NCBI GenBank assembly: GCA_018340375.1
Contig: JAFFJZ010000012.1
Coordinates: forward strand, 6,386,001 to 6,450,000
Direction: 5' to 3'
Length of the DNA: 64,000 nt
DNA from: Gonatopus flavifemur
Taxonomy: Eukaryota; Arthropoda; Insecta; Hymenoptera; Dryinidae
A program made the translations under genes and the position numbers. Positions 36,271 to 48,751 of this stretch are shown here, one piece after another. Numbering within the stretch: position 1 is the first letter of the stretch; every line of letters begins with the position of its first letter. A model generated the notes under the pieces. It saw only the letters and a program-made list of their open reading frames with translations. It made no database searches and was not told the origin of the DNA.

Positions 36271-36792
36271 TCAAACAGAATTCCCTGACTTTTCCAGTCA
36301 AATTTTTCATTTTTCCCTGACTTTACTAAACCGTTTCCATAAGGATAATTCAACTGGTATAAAACGTTCTTCTATTGTTCTCAGTTTCATTCAACAATAT
36401 AACGACGATCATTCGTACAATGCGAATCAAAAAAAAAAAAAATAAACGAAAATATCCCAAATCATGCATGAAGAAAAATTTATAGAGAACATCACCATTT
36501 TATCATCGTAAGAGATAATCTATTTTTCTTCTCAACTTGAAATATACTGACAATATGAACAAAATGAAGATGTCACTCGTAGGTACGGTGATTTTCGAAT
36601 TTCAATCCTCTGTAATTATTTGAAGGAAATCTTGAGAAGGGGGTTGTCAGGGGTCATGGTGGCGTAATTGGTTAACGCACCCCAGTACCTATGGGTAGTT
36701 CCATAGGTAGATTTAATTCATTTTCAGTTCATGTAAAACTTTAATGTTTGAATCTTGAAACGCGTCCGTATTCTCTCTTTAACGATGAGTTT
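36271..36792. other. Short unassigned segment with a tRNA-like stretch
   Basis: 36270-36320 repeats CCCTGACTTT words. GTGGCGTAATTGGTTAACGC at 36659-36678 resembles a tRNA D arm and A box, but no convincing anticodon arm or B box follows, so no tRNA is called. Confidence 0.4.
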
Positions 36793-36800
36793 GTCTTGTA

Positions 36801-38425
36801 CGATTCCCGTACATTTTTCCTAATCCGGTTTTCCTCAAGTTTATTCTTCCAAATACTTTTTTCCCTGAAATAAAAATTCCTAATCTTATTTTCCTACGCC
36901 CATTTTTTAAAACCATTCTTTCAGTCCGTTTTCCTAAATCAATTTTTCCAAAATAGGAAAAATCGGATTTCCCCCATCATTATAAAAAATCAAATATGAA
37001 AAATATTGAATCATATTTAAAGATTAATTACATGGATAAAGTATTTATTTCAAACATTATTATAAAAAATCAAATATCAAAGTTGAATCATATTAAAACA
37101 TAAATTACATGGATAGTTATAGCACCACAGTATGAGCTAAAGCACGTAGGTAGTCCAAAATTCGGTCATCACTCTCATAAAGTTGACACTCATTTACAAT
37201 AGATCTGATTCGTTTTCCAGTGGTAATCCACTTTTGTTTTGGCCTGGCTCTAACACTTCTACCTAAACTTAATTCTGTCACAATAGTTTCAGTATCTGAT
37301 TGTTCTTTTTCAGCAGCAGAAAGGACAGAACGTAAAACTGTTTCATATTGTACGGTTTCTTTAGATGATAATAACGCATATACAAAGGGTAAAGATACAA
37401 CTTCAATTTGCGCTGTTGGATCAGGTCTGTTTTTAATAATTGTTCCAAGAATTGTGAAGATTTGCGTAAATATCGTAGGAGATACCTTGAATGTACCATC
37501 CAGAAACCAAACGTCACTTCTAGCTAAAAGCTCTAGGTTCTTTCTCGTGGCGAATACGAGCACCCTTCCCTCAAAATTGTAATTCCCACGCGAATCGTAA
37601 ATAAGGAAATTTTCACCTGCAAGAGTTCTTTGATAGTGGGCAGGAAGATCTTCCAATTCAAGTAAGGATTTCGGATTTGGTGGCAAATTTCAACGTCGTT
37701 ATCGCCTCATCGCCTTTTTCAAATTTTCCCTTCCCGGTAATTAGCTCAATATTGCAGATAGTACGACATTCAACTCTGTGCGAAGTATTTGAGCGGGTGG
37801 CTGTTCAGGATGTTCTTCAGCGGCTCTTTTCAATCTATGTTTGACATCTTCTGCTTCAGTCTCTTCGCGATTTGGTGGGTGTGCATGTTCTGATTTCTTA
37901 GTCACGTGTATATCATCACCAACCTGTATCGTGATTAATCGCCCCTTACATTCTTCTCGCTTTACTCTTGAACATTCCCAATAAGTTTTTATTCCAATGG
38001 ATCTTGTCCTGTAGCAAATATAACCCCCCAAGATCAATTTTTTACCAATAATTTTGGGATTATCCATGGTATATTTTCACAAAAAGTTTTGTTGTTAGTT
38101 AACCCAATTATAAATGACACTCTTACATCGTATTATTTCCTCCGAACTATAGCGGTTGCTATGGTTTCAAAACCTCCGAGTGTTTGAACATAGATGCAAG
38201 AAAAACATAGTACATGAATTGAAAACAGGTTTTAAGGAATACGTTAAGAAAAAATGTGAATTGAACAAACGTTTTAGGAAAAATGTATTAGGAAATGTTG
38301 ATTAGGAAAAACATATTAGGAAATATAGATTAGGAAAAACGTTTCAGGAAACATATTCATTTGGAAAAATTTCCGTTCGGAAATCTAGTTTAGGAAAAAT
38401 GGATTCGGAAATTTGTCCGGGAACG
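36801..38425 (-). mobile_element. Phantom-type MULE element, internally deleted
   Basis: The ends read CGATTCCCGTACATTTTTCC and, reversed, CGTTCCCGGACAAATTTCC. GTCTTGTACG is repeated outside both ends (36793-36802, 38426-38435), an 8-10 bp duplication as expected of MULEs. Both ends are long arrays of TTAGGAAAAA words in inverted orientation. The interior encodes FLYWCH and MULE transposase remnants, the combination known from Phantom elements. Confidence 0.88.
37117..38067 (-). pseudogene. Phantom MULE transposase remnant (FLYWCH + MULE domain)
   Basis: The first open part (start at 38067) is a FLYWCH zinc finger of about 60 residues: GGYICYRTRSIGIKTYWEC, then CKGRLIT and HVTKKSEHAHPP. After three in-frame stops near 37680-37740 the same frame continues as a MULE transposase start (FATRKNLELLARSDVWFLDG, then TFKVSPTIFTQIFTI with the first acidic residue). 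It then jumps to a short C-terminal segment. The usual protein is far longer, so the catalytic centre is mostly deleted. The plus-strand frame opposite is a shadow. Confidence 0.85.
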
Positions 38426-38689
38426 GTCTTGTACGTATCGGACCGCTTACTCGTCATGAGAGAGAATAATTATTTGACACGTTTCGAGATATTTGGAAAA
38501 AGTTCATCTCTTTTCATCTAACCACATACTCTGAGTAAGGAGTTGTGGTTATTAGAGACATGGATCCGCTCGTGTGTTTGAATTAGCTGTATCAGCAACA
38601 CACGCATCGATTATTTCATTGATCGATATAAATATGTTTCTTCGGTTCTAAGGCATTGTCACTCTTCTTAATATGAACAAAGTTATAGT

Positions 38690-38985
38690 ATGTTCAGAGA
38701 ATATTGTACTTCGTGTTTTATTGCGTCAATACGAACATATTCTCGAGTCGGATCGAGTCGAGTATTTTGTACTACTCGAAATTTTCGAGCTACTCGATAA
38801 TCTTCGAGTAATTTTTCGATTTTCTTAGAATTATCATGAATTATCATTTGCCAAGGGTAGAATATTCTTAGTGAACATAAGGGATCGTTATCCACTATCA
38901 CATATAGATTATATACTTTTCGAGTACTCGAAAATCTACCAGATACTCGATTCGACTCGAAAAAATCACTACTCGCATACTCCTA
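38690..38985. repeat. ACTCGA-word array
   Basis: Repeated TACTCGA, GAGTCGAGT and TTTTCGAGTACTCGAAAA words, strongly palindromic. It ends just before the element at 38986. Confidence 0.65.
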
Positions 38986-39258
38986 CACTGTAAAAAATAT
39001 TCTGAAATTTCCGATATCAGATGGATATGAAAATTCCAGAACTTGTAATTGGAATCAAGTTCAATCATGAATTCATGAAATTTAATGCAAAATGTGTGAA
39101 AATTCATATAAAAATGCATGAAAAATCATAATTCTGTATGAGATATCATAAAATTTCATATGAAAAGCCAAAGAAGTTTTGAAAATTCAATACAAAATGT
39201 ATATGTTAATTGCTTCACATACATTTCTATGAAATTTAGGAAGCAATTTTTTACAGTG
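38986..39258. mobile_element. CACTGTAAAAAA element with CATGAAATTTCATG words
   Basis: The ends CACTGTAAAAAATATTCTG and TTTTTTACAGTG are inverted; flanks are TA and AT. The interior repeats ATATGAAATTTCATG variants. Confidence 0.72.
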
Positions 39259-39284
39259 ATAGTGAAGAATATGTGCAATATCTA

Positions 39285-39443
39285 TACGGAGAAAAATGTT
39301 ATGGTATAGAAAGATCCTCTCATTTTCTACCATCAGATATGGTAATTTTTCAGAAAGTACCTAAGTAAATATTATCATAGAAGCATGTCTTTCCCGTACG
39401 TGCTAGGAATATAGTAATCCATAATGTAACATTTCTTTCCGTG
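39285..39443. mobile_element. CACGGA hairpin element (159 bp)
   Basis: The left end TACGGAGAAAAATGTTATGG (first base changed) and, reversed, CACGGAAAGAAATGTTACATTATGG-type right end are flanked by TA on both sides. Confidence 0.78.
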
Positions 39444-39760
39444 TAGACTATGTCCTTGAAACCAATGTGAGTATTGCAATAACATTATAATTATATTCTT
39501 GGTGGCAGTATATTCCAACTGTACAAAAAAAAACTCTTAATTTTTAATGAAATATTTTCTCCATGTAATAAAAGCTCAAGTTTGAATTCATTCCTATCTG
39601 AAAGCGTCAAGTTGGGGTAGAAATCATATTCAATCAAATAAAAGAAAGCAAAATTCAGGCAGGTCAAATGAACAATTGAAAAATCAATCGCAATCGAAAA
39701 TATTCAATCGATTTCTGTGACGGAAAGTACTGTAACACCGTTGAATGACAAGTGACAGTA

Positions 39761-40026
39761 CACGGGAAAAAATCCCATGTAAATTCTACATTGTTTGTTG
39801 TTAATTTAACGCAACAGCTCACATAAATGCAATTGGAGTAAAATTTACATTGGAACCAATGTTATATTTACATTGTTACTGAATTAAATGAGAGTAGGGT
39901 TGCTGTGAAGTAACTATGAAAACAATGTAAATTTAACAGAACTGTGTAGTGAATTTTACATAAGATCCACACTGTGATCGTTACTTCATTTCTCATGTAA
40001 TTTTTACATGGTCATTTTTGTCCGTG
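39761..40026. mobile_element. CACGG element with ATGTAAATTTACAT words
   Basis: The ends CACGGGAAAAAATCCCATGT and, reversed, CACGGACAAAAATGACCATG are flanked by TA (39759-39760, 40027-40028). Inside, ACATTG and TGTAAATTTACA words repeat. Confidence 0.82.
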
Positions 40027-40454
40027 TAGTTGACGGAGAGATTTCGGCCGATATCTTCAGGGTCATAAATTATGTGGAAAGCAGAACAGTCCCCGATGCA
40101 TTCGTAAGAAATTCTCTATGAATTCTCATAGTTCAAAAAATATCCATTAAGAAACTCATCCTAAACTATTGTGTTGTCTGGAATAATATATTATTTCAGA
40201 GAAATCAAAAAGCACTCATCAATTGATGAATTATCAAAATCGCCATCATCATCATTTAAATGTTAAACACCCAGAAAAAAGATGCTTGCAATAGATTCAA
40301 ACGTAAATTACAACTTTCTCAAGTATTATTGTGTTTGAATCGGCCTTATTAGAAGCACAATTTATGATTTCAGGATAAAATTCAGTCATACAATACCTTC
40401 ATTTTGGGTATATTTTAGGCCTGAATCGAATATATTTTATGTTGAAATTGAGTG

Positions 40455-40733
40455 CACCCAGAGTAGTATTGGATATAACAGCAATCCCGTTAGCTACGAT
40501 AGCGATTTTTTAGCTGTTGCAGCAACACATTTGTGCTCCTCCAGCAATATATTGGTTGATATTCCGTACATAATACTAAGAATTTTGCTAGTCCAGCAAA
40601 AAAATTGGTGTTCTAGTTACGCTCTCGACAATTCAATCAACTGTGGTAACAAATTTTTAGCTAGTTTAGCAAAAATATTTGCTATTCTATATATAATCCC
40701 TCGATTTGCTGCGTCAGCAAATTTTTTTCTGTG
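40455..40733. mobile_element. AGC-word element, copy C (279 bp)
   Basis: Colinear with the right two-thirds of 1934-2303, including TCTATATATAAT and TCGATTTGCTGCGTCAGC. TG is duplicated at 40453-40454 and 40734-40735. The left end CACCCAGAGTAG is diverged. Confidence 0.82.
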
Positions 40734-40735
40734 TG

Positions 40736-42619
40736 TACATGGTTGAATGAAAAGGTTAAATTCGAAGCACATTTACTTGAGATCTGATTGTCACTCGCAC
40801 TAATCGAAGAATCAATCCAAACTCATTCTCTCCAAATCACTTAAATTTTTTAATGCATGTTTTCAGCACAATGGATTCATGATGAATAATTCCACTTTTA
40901 CTTTCCTTTCACAACGTGAAAAAATGTTACCATTTCTTTTAATATTTTATATTCCGGTAGTTGATTTGGTTAGAAGGGAAAAAAACTAGTACAAGAAGCA
41001 GCAGTAGCGGAGCGTTAACAGAGTGTGGAGAAAGAGAAACGGAATTATAATACTGTAATGGGACGTAGTCGAGCGAACTATGTATATACATGCACACATA
41101 CGCATAGATGCACACCCTAATGACATATATATCTACATGGCGCAAACGGCAGGTAACCGCGTGTCGAATATACGACAAGAGACTACCGTGCAAGAGAATC
41201 ACTTCGTACATGTATGCACATATTACACACTCTGTTTAAAACTAGCGTAAATGAACCGACCGGTGTAAAAATACACAACAAACGCTTCTCCCGGATATTT
41301 GTATGCTTCATTTTTTTTCGTTTATGATCTCTTTACATAGATTTTTTCCATCTATCTCCCTTTGAACGCTCCGGGTTTGAAATTAGGATGACGTGAGGAG
41401 AACAATGCACAAATATCATTAATCATTAAAAATAATAAAAAGCAGAACACTTTCAAAAATATTACTATTACATTACATACATTACATGTATCATCCATTT
41501 CTTTTTTAATTATCAAAAAAACAAACTTAAAAAGCGTAGAATTTATGAAACAAACATCAAGTTTTCCCATCGTGTTTCTTCATTATGGTTGTTTTGTTTT
41601 GTTTTTGTTTTTTTAATTTAAGAATAAAGACACAAGATGAAATTATAAGTTGAAGAAACAGACGAAGATACATTCGCAAATTGTACGTTATTCCCCTCCG
41701 GGTTTTATCCTTTCTCCTTTCCTGTCCTCTTCAGTCCTTTTTTACTTTTCTAGTTAACGTACATTGGCTCCGACGACCGATCATGTTGTTCATCATTCAT
41801 TGTGTAAGCGGAATATCGAGAAGAATCACGAACTCGGTTAAATACAGTAATTGGGAAGTGAATTAAAACGGTAATGATGAATCAATAGATGATTCTAGAG
41901 GCGGATCAGTCACGTGATGAAGATATTTTGTACCTTACGTGACGCCATGACGTCGATGGATGGAAAAAAAAAGTACCGAATAATGACATTTTTCTTCGAA
42001 GATTACCAAAGATCTAAAGATTTGAAGAGTTTCGTATTTTTTCCACGATTTCTATGAATTCAAGAAACAAGAAACACGAACCGTTCAAAAGTATGCAAAC
42101 GACTTCGTGGAATACAAAAGCATAAATTGTAAAAACTTGGAAGATGATTCTGTACCTTCGTGCTCATAGTTCTCGTACCTGACATCTGAATTTGTGGTCG
42201 AAACTTTATTCAAATGCATGAAATTTGTGCGGTTTCGAGAATTCATTGCTGTATTATTCAATTTTTTCACCTACAAAACAATAGACAAATTCATTGGAAC
42301 TTCAAGTTTCCACTTTCCCATAATTTATATTCAATATTTTTTATCATTCACTTCTTAGTAGATATCGATATCAAATCACAATGTAGTATACAATAATTTT
42401 GCTTTCAAACTTTTAAGCATCTAAGAGAATATCATCTGAACAATATTTTTGTCAATTTTCCAGCAAAAATTTTGAAAACTCAGCCATTGGTCTTTGATTT
42501 CCAAATATTCCTCGTCGGCTTCTAAATAAAAACTAGTTTTTCCTTTCACTGTAAATCTGACCAAAAAAATTCCATCTTAACGTTCACTTGTGGTCTTTGA
42601 TTTCGATTCTTCGAATTTT
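40736..42619. other. Unassigned intron
   Basis: No gene or transposon recognised. AT-rich with a run of CACACATACGCATAG-like text near 41094 and a T-rich tract at 41590-41620. Confidence 0.45.
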
Positions 42620-42620
42620 C

Positions 42621-42879
42621 ACCCGAGTCGAAAAATTGGGACGGTTTTTGTCCTCATATTTCGTTTTTGGACTGATTTTGTCCTGATTGTTGAATAATGC
42701 GGACCTAAACAGTACTCTTTCATGATTTTAATCTGAATCACTTTCATTCGTTGGAGGAGAAATTCAGACTAAAATCATGGAAAAGTACTGTTTAGGTCCG
42801 CATTATTCAACAATCAGAACAAAATCAGCCCAAAAATAGCATAAGAGGACAAAAACCGTTCAAATTTATCGACCCGGGC
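42621..42879. mobile_element. Hairpin element with GACGGTTTTTGTCC arms
   Basis: The outer ends ACCCGAGTCGAAAAATT and, reversed, GCCCGGGTCGATAAATT, and the inner arms (TTGTTGAATAATGCGGACCT) pair over about 110 bp. No clear duplication. Confidence 0.78.
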
Positions 42880-43479
42880 AACAACGCACAGATTAAAAAG
42901 AAAATCTATGAAAGGAAATTCTTGTCAACTATTTTGTTCCCACGTAAAATATGAAACTCTCTACATAAAACTCCGACATCATCATTGTTCCATCGCGTTT
43001 CCTGTAATCTCAAGACACTCCATATACGTACTCACGAATATGAATCATTCGGGTTAAGTCTCTTGAAATGACTACTCTGTGAGTGTGAAAATAGAAATAG
43101 ATGAACCCAGAGTAAGAGGCCGGTCACAGATATGTCATTATATGAACCAGTTTCGGTCCAGGGTTAGTGAGAAAAGGTATGAATAATACTCATATTCGTA
43201 GACGAGAGACAATATACGAGTGAAAGGATTATATAAAACTCGTCACACGATATCGAATTTGAATTTTTATGTAACTTCTATACATATTTTGTTCAACGAA
43301 CTTTGATATGTATCAATTTGAGAAATGAATCGAAATCATTGACACAGATTTTATAAAATGAAAATCAAAACAATTTGTAACAAAAAAAACGCTACTACTG
43401 TGACTCAGTATTGAAAATTGGAAATCAGATGATGGATTCGTTTATGTGTCAACATTTGACGCACGATTAATCAAAACCT
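42880..43479. other. Unassigned intron
   Basis: I see nothing specific. Confidence 0.45.
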
Positions 43480-44443
43480 CACTGAGAGAAATCGCTTAGT
43501 TAGTTAGAGCGAAAATACTGCAGTTAATAATCTTTCAGTTGATTTGAATGAATCTTTATTTGATATAAATAAAAATTCCTTTGCGGTAGCAAAAATAATG
43601 ATTTCACGTCTATTCATTTTAAATAAAAAAATTCAGTTAATAGTAGCATAAGTAATTTATTTGTGACAATTATTATAACAATTCAAATTCCCCAGCAAAT
43701 AGAATCTGATTACGCATGTGCCGACTGCCATTTCATCATTTTCAATTGTTTCACCGGCATTTCCACCCATGTCCATTTTTCAACGACACGCCTGCAACGG
43801 CGTGCAACGGCGATACGGAATTTTGGATTTTATTTTTAGAAGAATAGATGACTCCATAACAAAAGTTTTCAGTTGCATTGGTTCAAAGGTTTTTTGGACG
43901 TTTTTTCTGAAGAATATCCGTCCAAATTCTTTTTTGATGCAGTGAAATTGTGCTAAAATATGGAGCAAGTGGAAATGCAAAGAATTTTTCAGAATCTCTC
44001 CTGACCAAATATCCTCAGCAAAAATCATTCTAGTTATTCTCCAGGCCTTGCAAGACCTTACGATGTCCTTGCGGGGGACTATCAAGGCCTAGCAAAGGCT
44101 TTGTAATAACCTAGAAAATCACTGGAGTTATTTCTAGCAAGGTTGTTCAGTGATTCCTGGTATATATTTGATTTTCAATAACCAACAATATTTCAGTACA
44201 ATCATATTTTATCGATTAAATAATTTAGTGGGAACAACATTTTTATTTACTGGAATATTTGGTTAGCACAACGTTAAAATATTTATTTGTGAAAAGTGAA
44301 AGTTTTACTCAATCCAACTGAATTCAATTAACTAAACAGAATGCGTTGATTTGAATCAAAGTCTAGCTGTCTGATATATGAATAAATTATTTTGCTGCTG
44401 TGGCTAGCATTTAGTTACAGCAACTATGTGATTTTTCTCAGTG
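43480..44443. mobile_element. CACTGAG element copy 2 (964 bp, uninterrupted)
   Basis: Inverted relative to copy 1 at 11518-13349, and lacking its two insertions. The ends CACTGAGAGAAATCGCTTAG and CTCAGTG are flanked by CT (43478-43479, 44444-44445). The middle includes a CCTTGCAAGACCTTACG word stretch. The two copies share an open stretch of about 80 codons (43780-44085, minus), but it lacks a known domain and is altered between the copies. Confidence 0.9.
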
Positions 44444-44676
44444 CTGTTCAAATATAATTTTTTGCATATCAATGGAAAAAACGAGATCTTGAAATCAAAT
44501 CAGAGAATTTCATTGCAGAGAATTAGTGGAAAATTTTTATACAAAATCTGTTCAAATCACTTTACAAAAAATTCCTTATTTTATGAAATTATATAAAAAT
44601 TTATGTGGAAAAATATTACTCTGTCTCAATATTGAGAACAGATTTTCAATTTAGATTGTGCAGCTATATCGAATTT

Positions 44677-44914
44677 CACATGGAGAAAAAAGGTCTGCTA
44701 AGAAGTACCATACTTTATAGTGTCTGAGCATCAGTCTTGTCCAGATCCAATTATTTACGTGAAAATACCTCTAAAAGTACCATACTGGCTTGCACTTTCC
44801 TAAAGAAGTATACCACTTTCGTAGATATTTTCATGTAAATAATTTGATCTGGACAAGACTGATGCTCGAACGCTATAAAGTATGGTACTTTTTAGCAAAT
44901 ATTTTATTTCCACA
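44677..44914. mobile_element. CATGGAGAAAA hairpin element
   Basis: The arms pair through GTACCATACTTTATAG, GACTGATGCTC and GATCCAATTATTTACGTG. The ends (CACATGGAGAAAAAAGG / TTTCCACA) are worn relatives of the CACGGAG type. The arrangement is parallel to 9441-9714. Confidence 0.65.
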
Positions 44915-45260
44915 CAGAAATATTTTGTATTTTACGTTGGTTGCACTGTGACAGAAACCTGTGCCAAATTTTACATCATAAATCTCATTAGCGTTTGAGC
45001 AGTGCTTGGTTTTCTGAGACGCAGAAATGAATTCGGCGATTTTTACGATATCTGATTAAGGTGAGCGATAAATAAGTTGTATTAAATTTTGTTTACAAAA
45101 CGGAATTTTCGCTGCGGAAAAGTTTGGAATATTGCAGCAGGCCTTCGGTGAGGAGACTCTGTCGAAAAGAAATGTTCAAAAGTGGCTTAAACGATTCAAA
45201 GAAGACTGAAGACGAGTTGAAGACGAAGAGCGCGCCGATGAAAGTCACGTCCAACAAATT

Positions 45261-45445
45261 AAGCTGAAACTAGCAGCCAGTTCTTATAACTTTTGATTAA
45301 ACGTTGTTGAAGCTTTTTTCATACCAGAAATCGATCAAGTAACATCCCATCAGGATCCATTTCAGATTCTTGAATCTGCAATAAACGTTTAATGTAAAGA
45401 ATTATGAGAATTGGCTGCTAGCTTTACGACTGTCAGTTTCAGTTT
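45261..45445. mobile_element. Fold-back element, AAGCTGAAAC ends, copy 2
   Basis: Matches 20941-21139 through AAACGTTGTTGAAGCTTTTT and AGAAATCGATC, with ends AAGCTGAAACTAGCAGCC and the reversed AAACTGAAACTGACAG. It interrupts mariner M5. Confidence 0.78.
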
Positions 45446-45667
45446 CATATTTCGAAGGGATCAGTCAACACCATTAGAGAAGATATTTTTGGTCCCGGGC
45501 CCGTTGAATCTCGATTGGTTCCAAAAACACTCAAATTTTCGAAAAAAACCGTCACGTAAAAGTCTGCGAAGAGATCATTTCTGAACACGTTATATTAGGT
45601 GTATAACTTTGCTTCCGCCGTTTTTTTCCGAAATTCGAGGCTTTATTGTAAAAAACTGGTTATACAT

Positions 45668-46707
45668 TTATGATTCAAAGTATTGTCCATCGCTGGCCAC
45701 TACTTTCTCCCATCTTTCGGGCAGCATACGAATCCCGCGTTGAAAAAACTGGGCATCTTTTGAAGCGATCCACGAATCGATCTAATTTTTCACTTCTTCA
45801 TAAGACCGGAAGTGCTGGTCAGCTAGGCCGTGTGCCATTGATCGAAACAAGTGATAGTCCGAGGGAGCAACGTCTGGAGAATACGGCGGGTGGGGTAGGA
45901 CTTCCCATTTCAAAGTTTCCAAATATGTCTTGACCACTTTCGCAACATGGGGTCGAGCATTGTCATGCTGTAAAATCACTTTATCATGTCTCTCGTTGTA
46001 TTGCAGCCGTTTGTCTTTCAATGCTCGGCTCAAACGCATTAATTGCGTTCGACAACGATCGCCTGTGATTGTTTCAGTCAGTTTTAACAACTCATAATAC
46101 ACTACGCCGAGCTGGTCCCACCAAACACTAAGCATAACCTTGGAACCGTGAATATTCGGTTTGGCCGTCGACGTGGAAGCATGGCCGGAATATCCCCATG
46201 ATTTTTTGCGCTTGGGATTATCGTAATAAACCCATTTTTCGTCCCCAGTCACAATTCGATGCAGAAATCCCTTCCGTCTTTGCCTTGCAAGCAGCTGTTC
46301 ACAAACACACAAACGCCGTTCAACATCTCTCGGCTTCAACTCGTACGGCACCCAATTTCCTTGTTTCTGAATTATTCCATAACTTTCAGGGGTTTTGGAC
46401 TGGCTGGTGGCGTCACTCCCAATGATCCTGCCAATTCTTGTTGCGTTTGACACGAGTCTTGATCAAGTAATGCCTCCAATTCTGCATCTTCGAAAACCTT
46501 CTCTCTTCCCCCGCCATGCTGGTCTTCGACGTTAAAATCACCGTTCTTGAAGCGTTGAAACCACTCTCGGCACGTTCTTTCACTAATAGCGGCCTTACCA
46601 TAGGTATTTGAGAGCATTCGATGAGCCTCAGCCGCAGATTTCTTCATATTAAAGCAGAAAATTGAAACCTCCCGCAAATGACGAGAATTTGGCTCGTAAG
46701 CTGACAT
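45668..46707 (-). pseudogene. Mariner transposase M4, two defects
   Basis: Starts at 46707 with MSAYEPNSRHLREVSIFCFN. It has an N-terminal helix-turn-helix region (KKSAAEAHRMLSNTYGK, SERTCREWFQRFKNGDF), then FLHRIVTGDEKWVYYDNPKR, LSVWWDQLGVVYYELL, LQHDNARPHVAK and PPYSPDVAPSDYHLFRSM. The catalytic aspartates of a D,D34D mariner are all visible. The end is ERWEKVVASDGQYFES. A frameshift lies near 46400 after AGSLGVT, and a TAG replaces tryptophan after EEVKN near 45780. It is related to M2. Confidence 0.9.
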
Positions 46708-46766
46708 GTTTATTCGAGAATAACTTCATGATGCAGACACAAATCGACCAGGGGCCTTCAACTCTT

Positions 46767-47933
46767 CACGGAAAGAAGAAACCCGCACTGGTTACTGTCC
46801 ATAACAGCAATCAGTTGAAAAACAAATGAAAACACGCTTGGATGATAGAGGTTAGCGTGATCACAGTGACGTGTACTGCAGTGAAATTCGTCAATGCTGC
46901 TTGGACATTAACGGTTACTGGGAGACGCAGTAATGAACGGCGTGAATTTGATTTTTCATTTTTTTTCAATGAATTACTGCTACTTACAGTAGAGGTAAGG
47001 GTGGATATATGGGCCCCCACTTTCTTCATTTGTAATAACTTCTTCTATTTTCAGCATGAAAATCTAAAATAAATCATAATTCTTCTATGAACTATCCAAC
47101 ACTGATTGCATGAAGGCCCGTTTCATTCTTCGCAGCCATTGAAGGAATAAAATCGTTTTTCCAAAGTTTCCCATTTTTTCATCACCAACATTTGTGCGGG
47201 TAATATGGGCCCCAAGGTATTTTTGTCAAAGAAATGAAACAATTAAAGGAAAGTGTTCATTTACTCATAAATCCACATAGGATAGAGTTGGATCTAGATA
47301 TAAATTGAAAGTCCGCTTGGATATTGCGTCAAAATGAAGAAAAGTGACTTATCATAAACCAACTGGAAAAATCATTTTTGTTTCAATTCATTTACAGAAG
47401 TCACAATTGTAAACATCTTTTTCGCAACCAGCACAATCATTGTGAGCCCACATGTCACAAACCACACACTTGACCCACAGTTCAGATTCAGAGTCGGGGG
47501 CCATAATACCCGCAGTGCAGAGAGCCCGTATATCCACCCTGACCATCTTGGAGAATAAAATTTGTTTACCCTCGACTTTATGAATAAATTGACATTACTT
47601 GATGTGAAACGCGATCTTTATAGCATACTAAATACATACCCAAACTTGGTTTCACCGGTTGAAATGAAAAAACTGTAGTAATATTAGGTCCAACTCTTAC
47701 CTTTCAAACTTTTGATAACGAGCACAAAATTCATTGCTTGATATATCATCAACCATAACAGCTGAGCGATCAGCGTAATCTACAGTGTTGTTTGTGAACT
47801 AGTTCCAGTAGTTTGAGTGTTCACCGCTAGAATTCGTGACTCACATAATCAGATACAGAGGGAGCCCATATTACCAGCAGGGGCCCATTATTCCACCTTT
47901 GCCTCTAACCATTGCTGTTTTCTTTTTTCCGTG
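46767..47933. mobile_element. CACGGAAAG element in the leader of mariner M4
   Basis: The ends CACGGAAAGAAGAAACCCGC and TTTTCTTTTTTCCGTG are inverted; flanks are TT and TA. The first 220 bases match the reverse of 1-208. A second element occupies its middle (46992-47905). Confidence 0.78.
46992..47905. mobile_element. TA-flanked element with TATGGGCCCC words
   Basis: Inverted ends GAGGTAAGGGTGGATATATG and GAGGCAAAGGTGGAATAATG each continue into GGGCCCC and are flanked by TA. GGTAATATGGGCCCC-like words recur at 47199, 47500, 47527 and 47864. A Tc1/mariner/pogo relative is possible from the TA, but no transposase is present. Confidence 0.7.
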
Positions 47934-47978
47934 TATAGGATGACCCCAAGCCACATTTTAATTACGGACAAGTATTCC

Positions 47979-48230
47979 ATCAAGGTGGCGCTTTGATCGT
48001 ATTTAATCGAGGTAACCTCAAAATTATGCTGACCAATTTTGATTTTGAAATATCAATAATATTTCAACAATAAAGTTTGAACAACAATTCTAAAAACAAA
48101 TTATATGTTTCAATATATAATATGGTTTTAGAATTTTGTCATTTTCACACTTTATTCTTGAAATATTATTGATGTTTCAAAATCAGAATAATTTTGAGGT
48201 TACCCTGTTACACGAGGCCACCATATTGAT
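47979..48230. mobile_element. Fold-back element with GGTAACCTCAAAATTAT arms
   Basis: The inner arms at 48011 and 48204 are GGTAACCTCAAAATTATGC-type inverted copies. The outer ATCAAGGTGGC and reversed ATCAATATGGTGGCC pair loosely. It is non-coding. Confidence 0.65.
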
Positions 48231-48751
48231 TTTTAGTTCACATCAAAGTACCTCGCTTAGAGGGCGCAGAAATCAGTGCAAATTTATTTTACTTTTATAA
48301 CGTTGAGTTGTACCCCTCTGAAATCGACTAATATTTCGATGGCGTTATGTTGACAAATACCTAAGCTTATTGTATGACATCTATGATCTATTTATCTCAA
48401 CTACCACTTACCGCTACAGCTATCTATTGCAAAACGGCGGAAGCAAAGTTATACGCCTAATAAAACGGATTATTAGGGAGGATGAGACTCGGATCCATGC
48501 TTATGATCCGGAAACAACCGATCAATCGAGTGAATATCGTGCCAAAGATGAAGCATGATCGAAAACCCCTAGGCCAAACTGTCAACAAGGAATATCATTT
48601 GTGTTATGCGTTGTTTGCGTGAAACTATTCACAGAACAAGCCGAATTTACAGGCAGACGATTCTTGGTTCTTGCACCATGATAATACCCCAGTTCACCCT
48701 GCATTGGTTCTTCGTGAGTTTTTTGCCAAAAATCCAAATAATTTCCCTCCA

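Larger units (their letters stand above)
45595..48460 (-). mobile_element. Mariner element M4 inserted in M5 and itself invaded
   Basis: The inverted ends are TTAGGTGTATAACTTTGCTT and TTAGGCGTATAACTTTGCTT. TA is duplicated (45593-45594, 48461-48462), and the M5 text resumes directly outside. Its 5' leader is interrupted by the CACGG element at 46767-47933 and by a fold-back at 47979-48230. Confidence 0.9.

Noticed and set aside
36655..36730. Possible tRNA at GTGGCGTAATTGGTTAACGC
   Set aside because: Only a D-arm-like piece is present; no anticodon arm or good B box follows.
37220..37582. 120-residue plus-strand open frame
   Set aside because: It is the shadow of the minus-strand MULE transposase frame.
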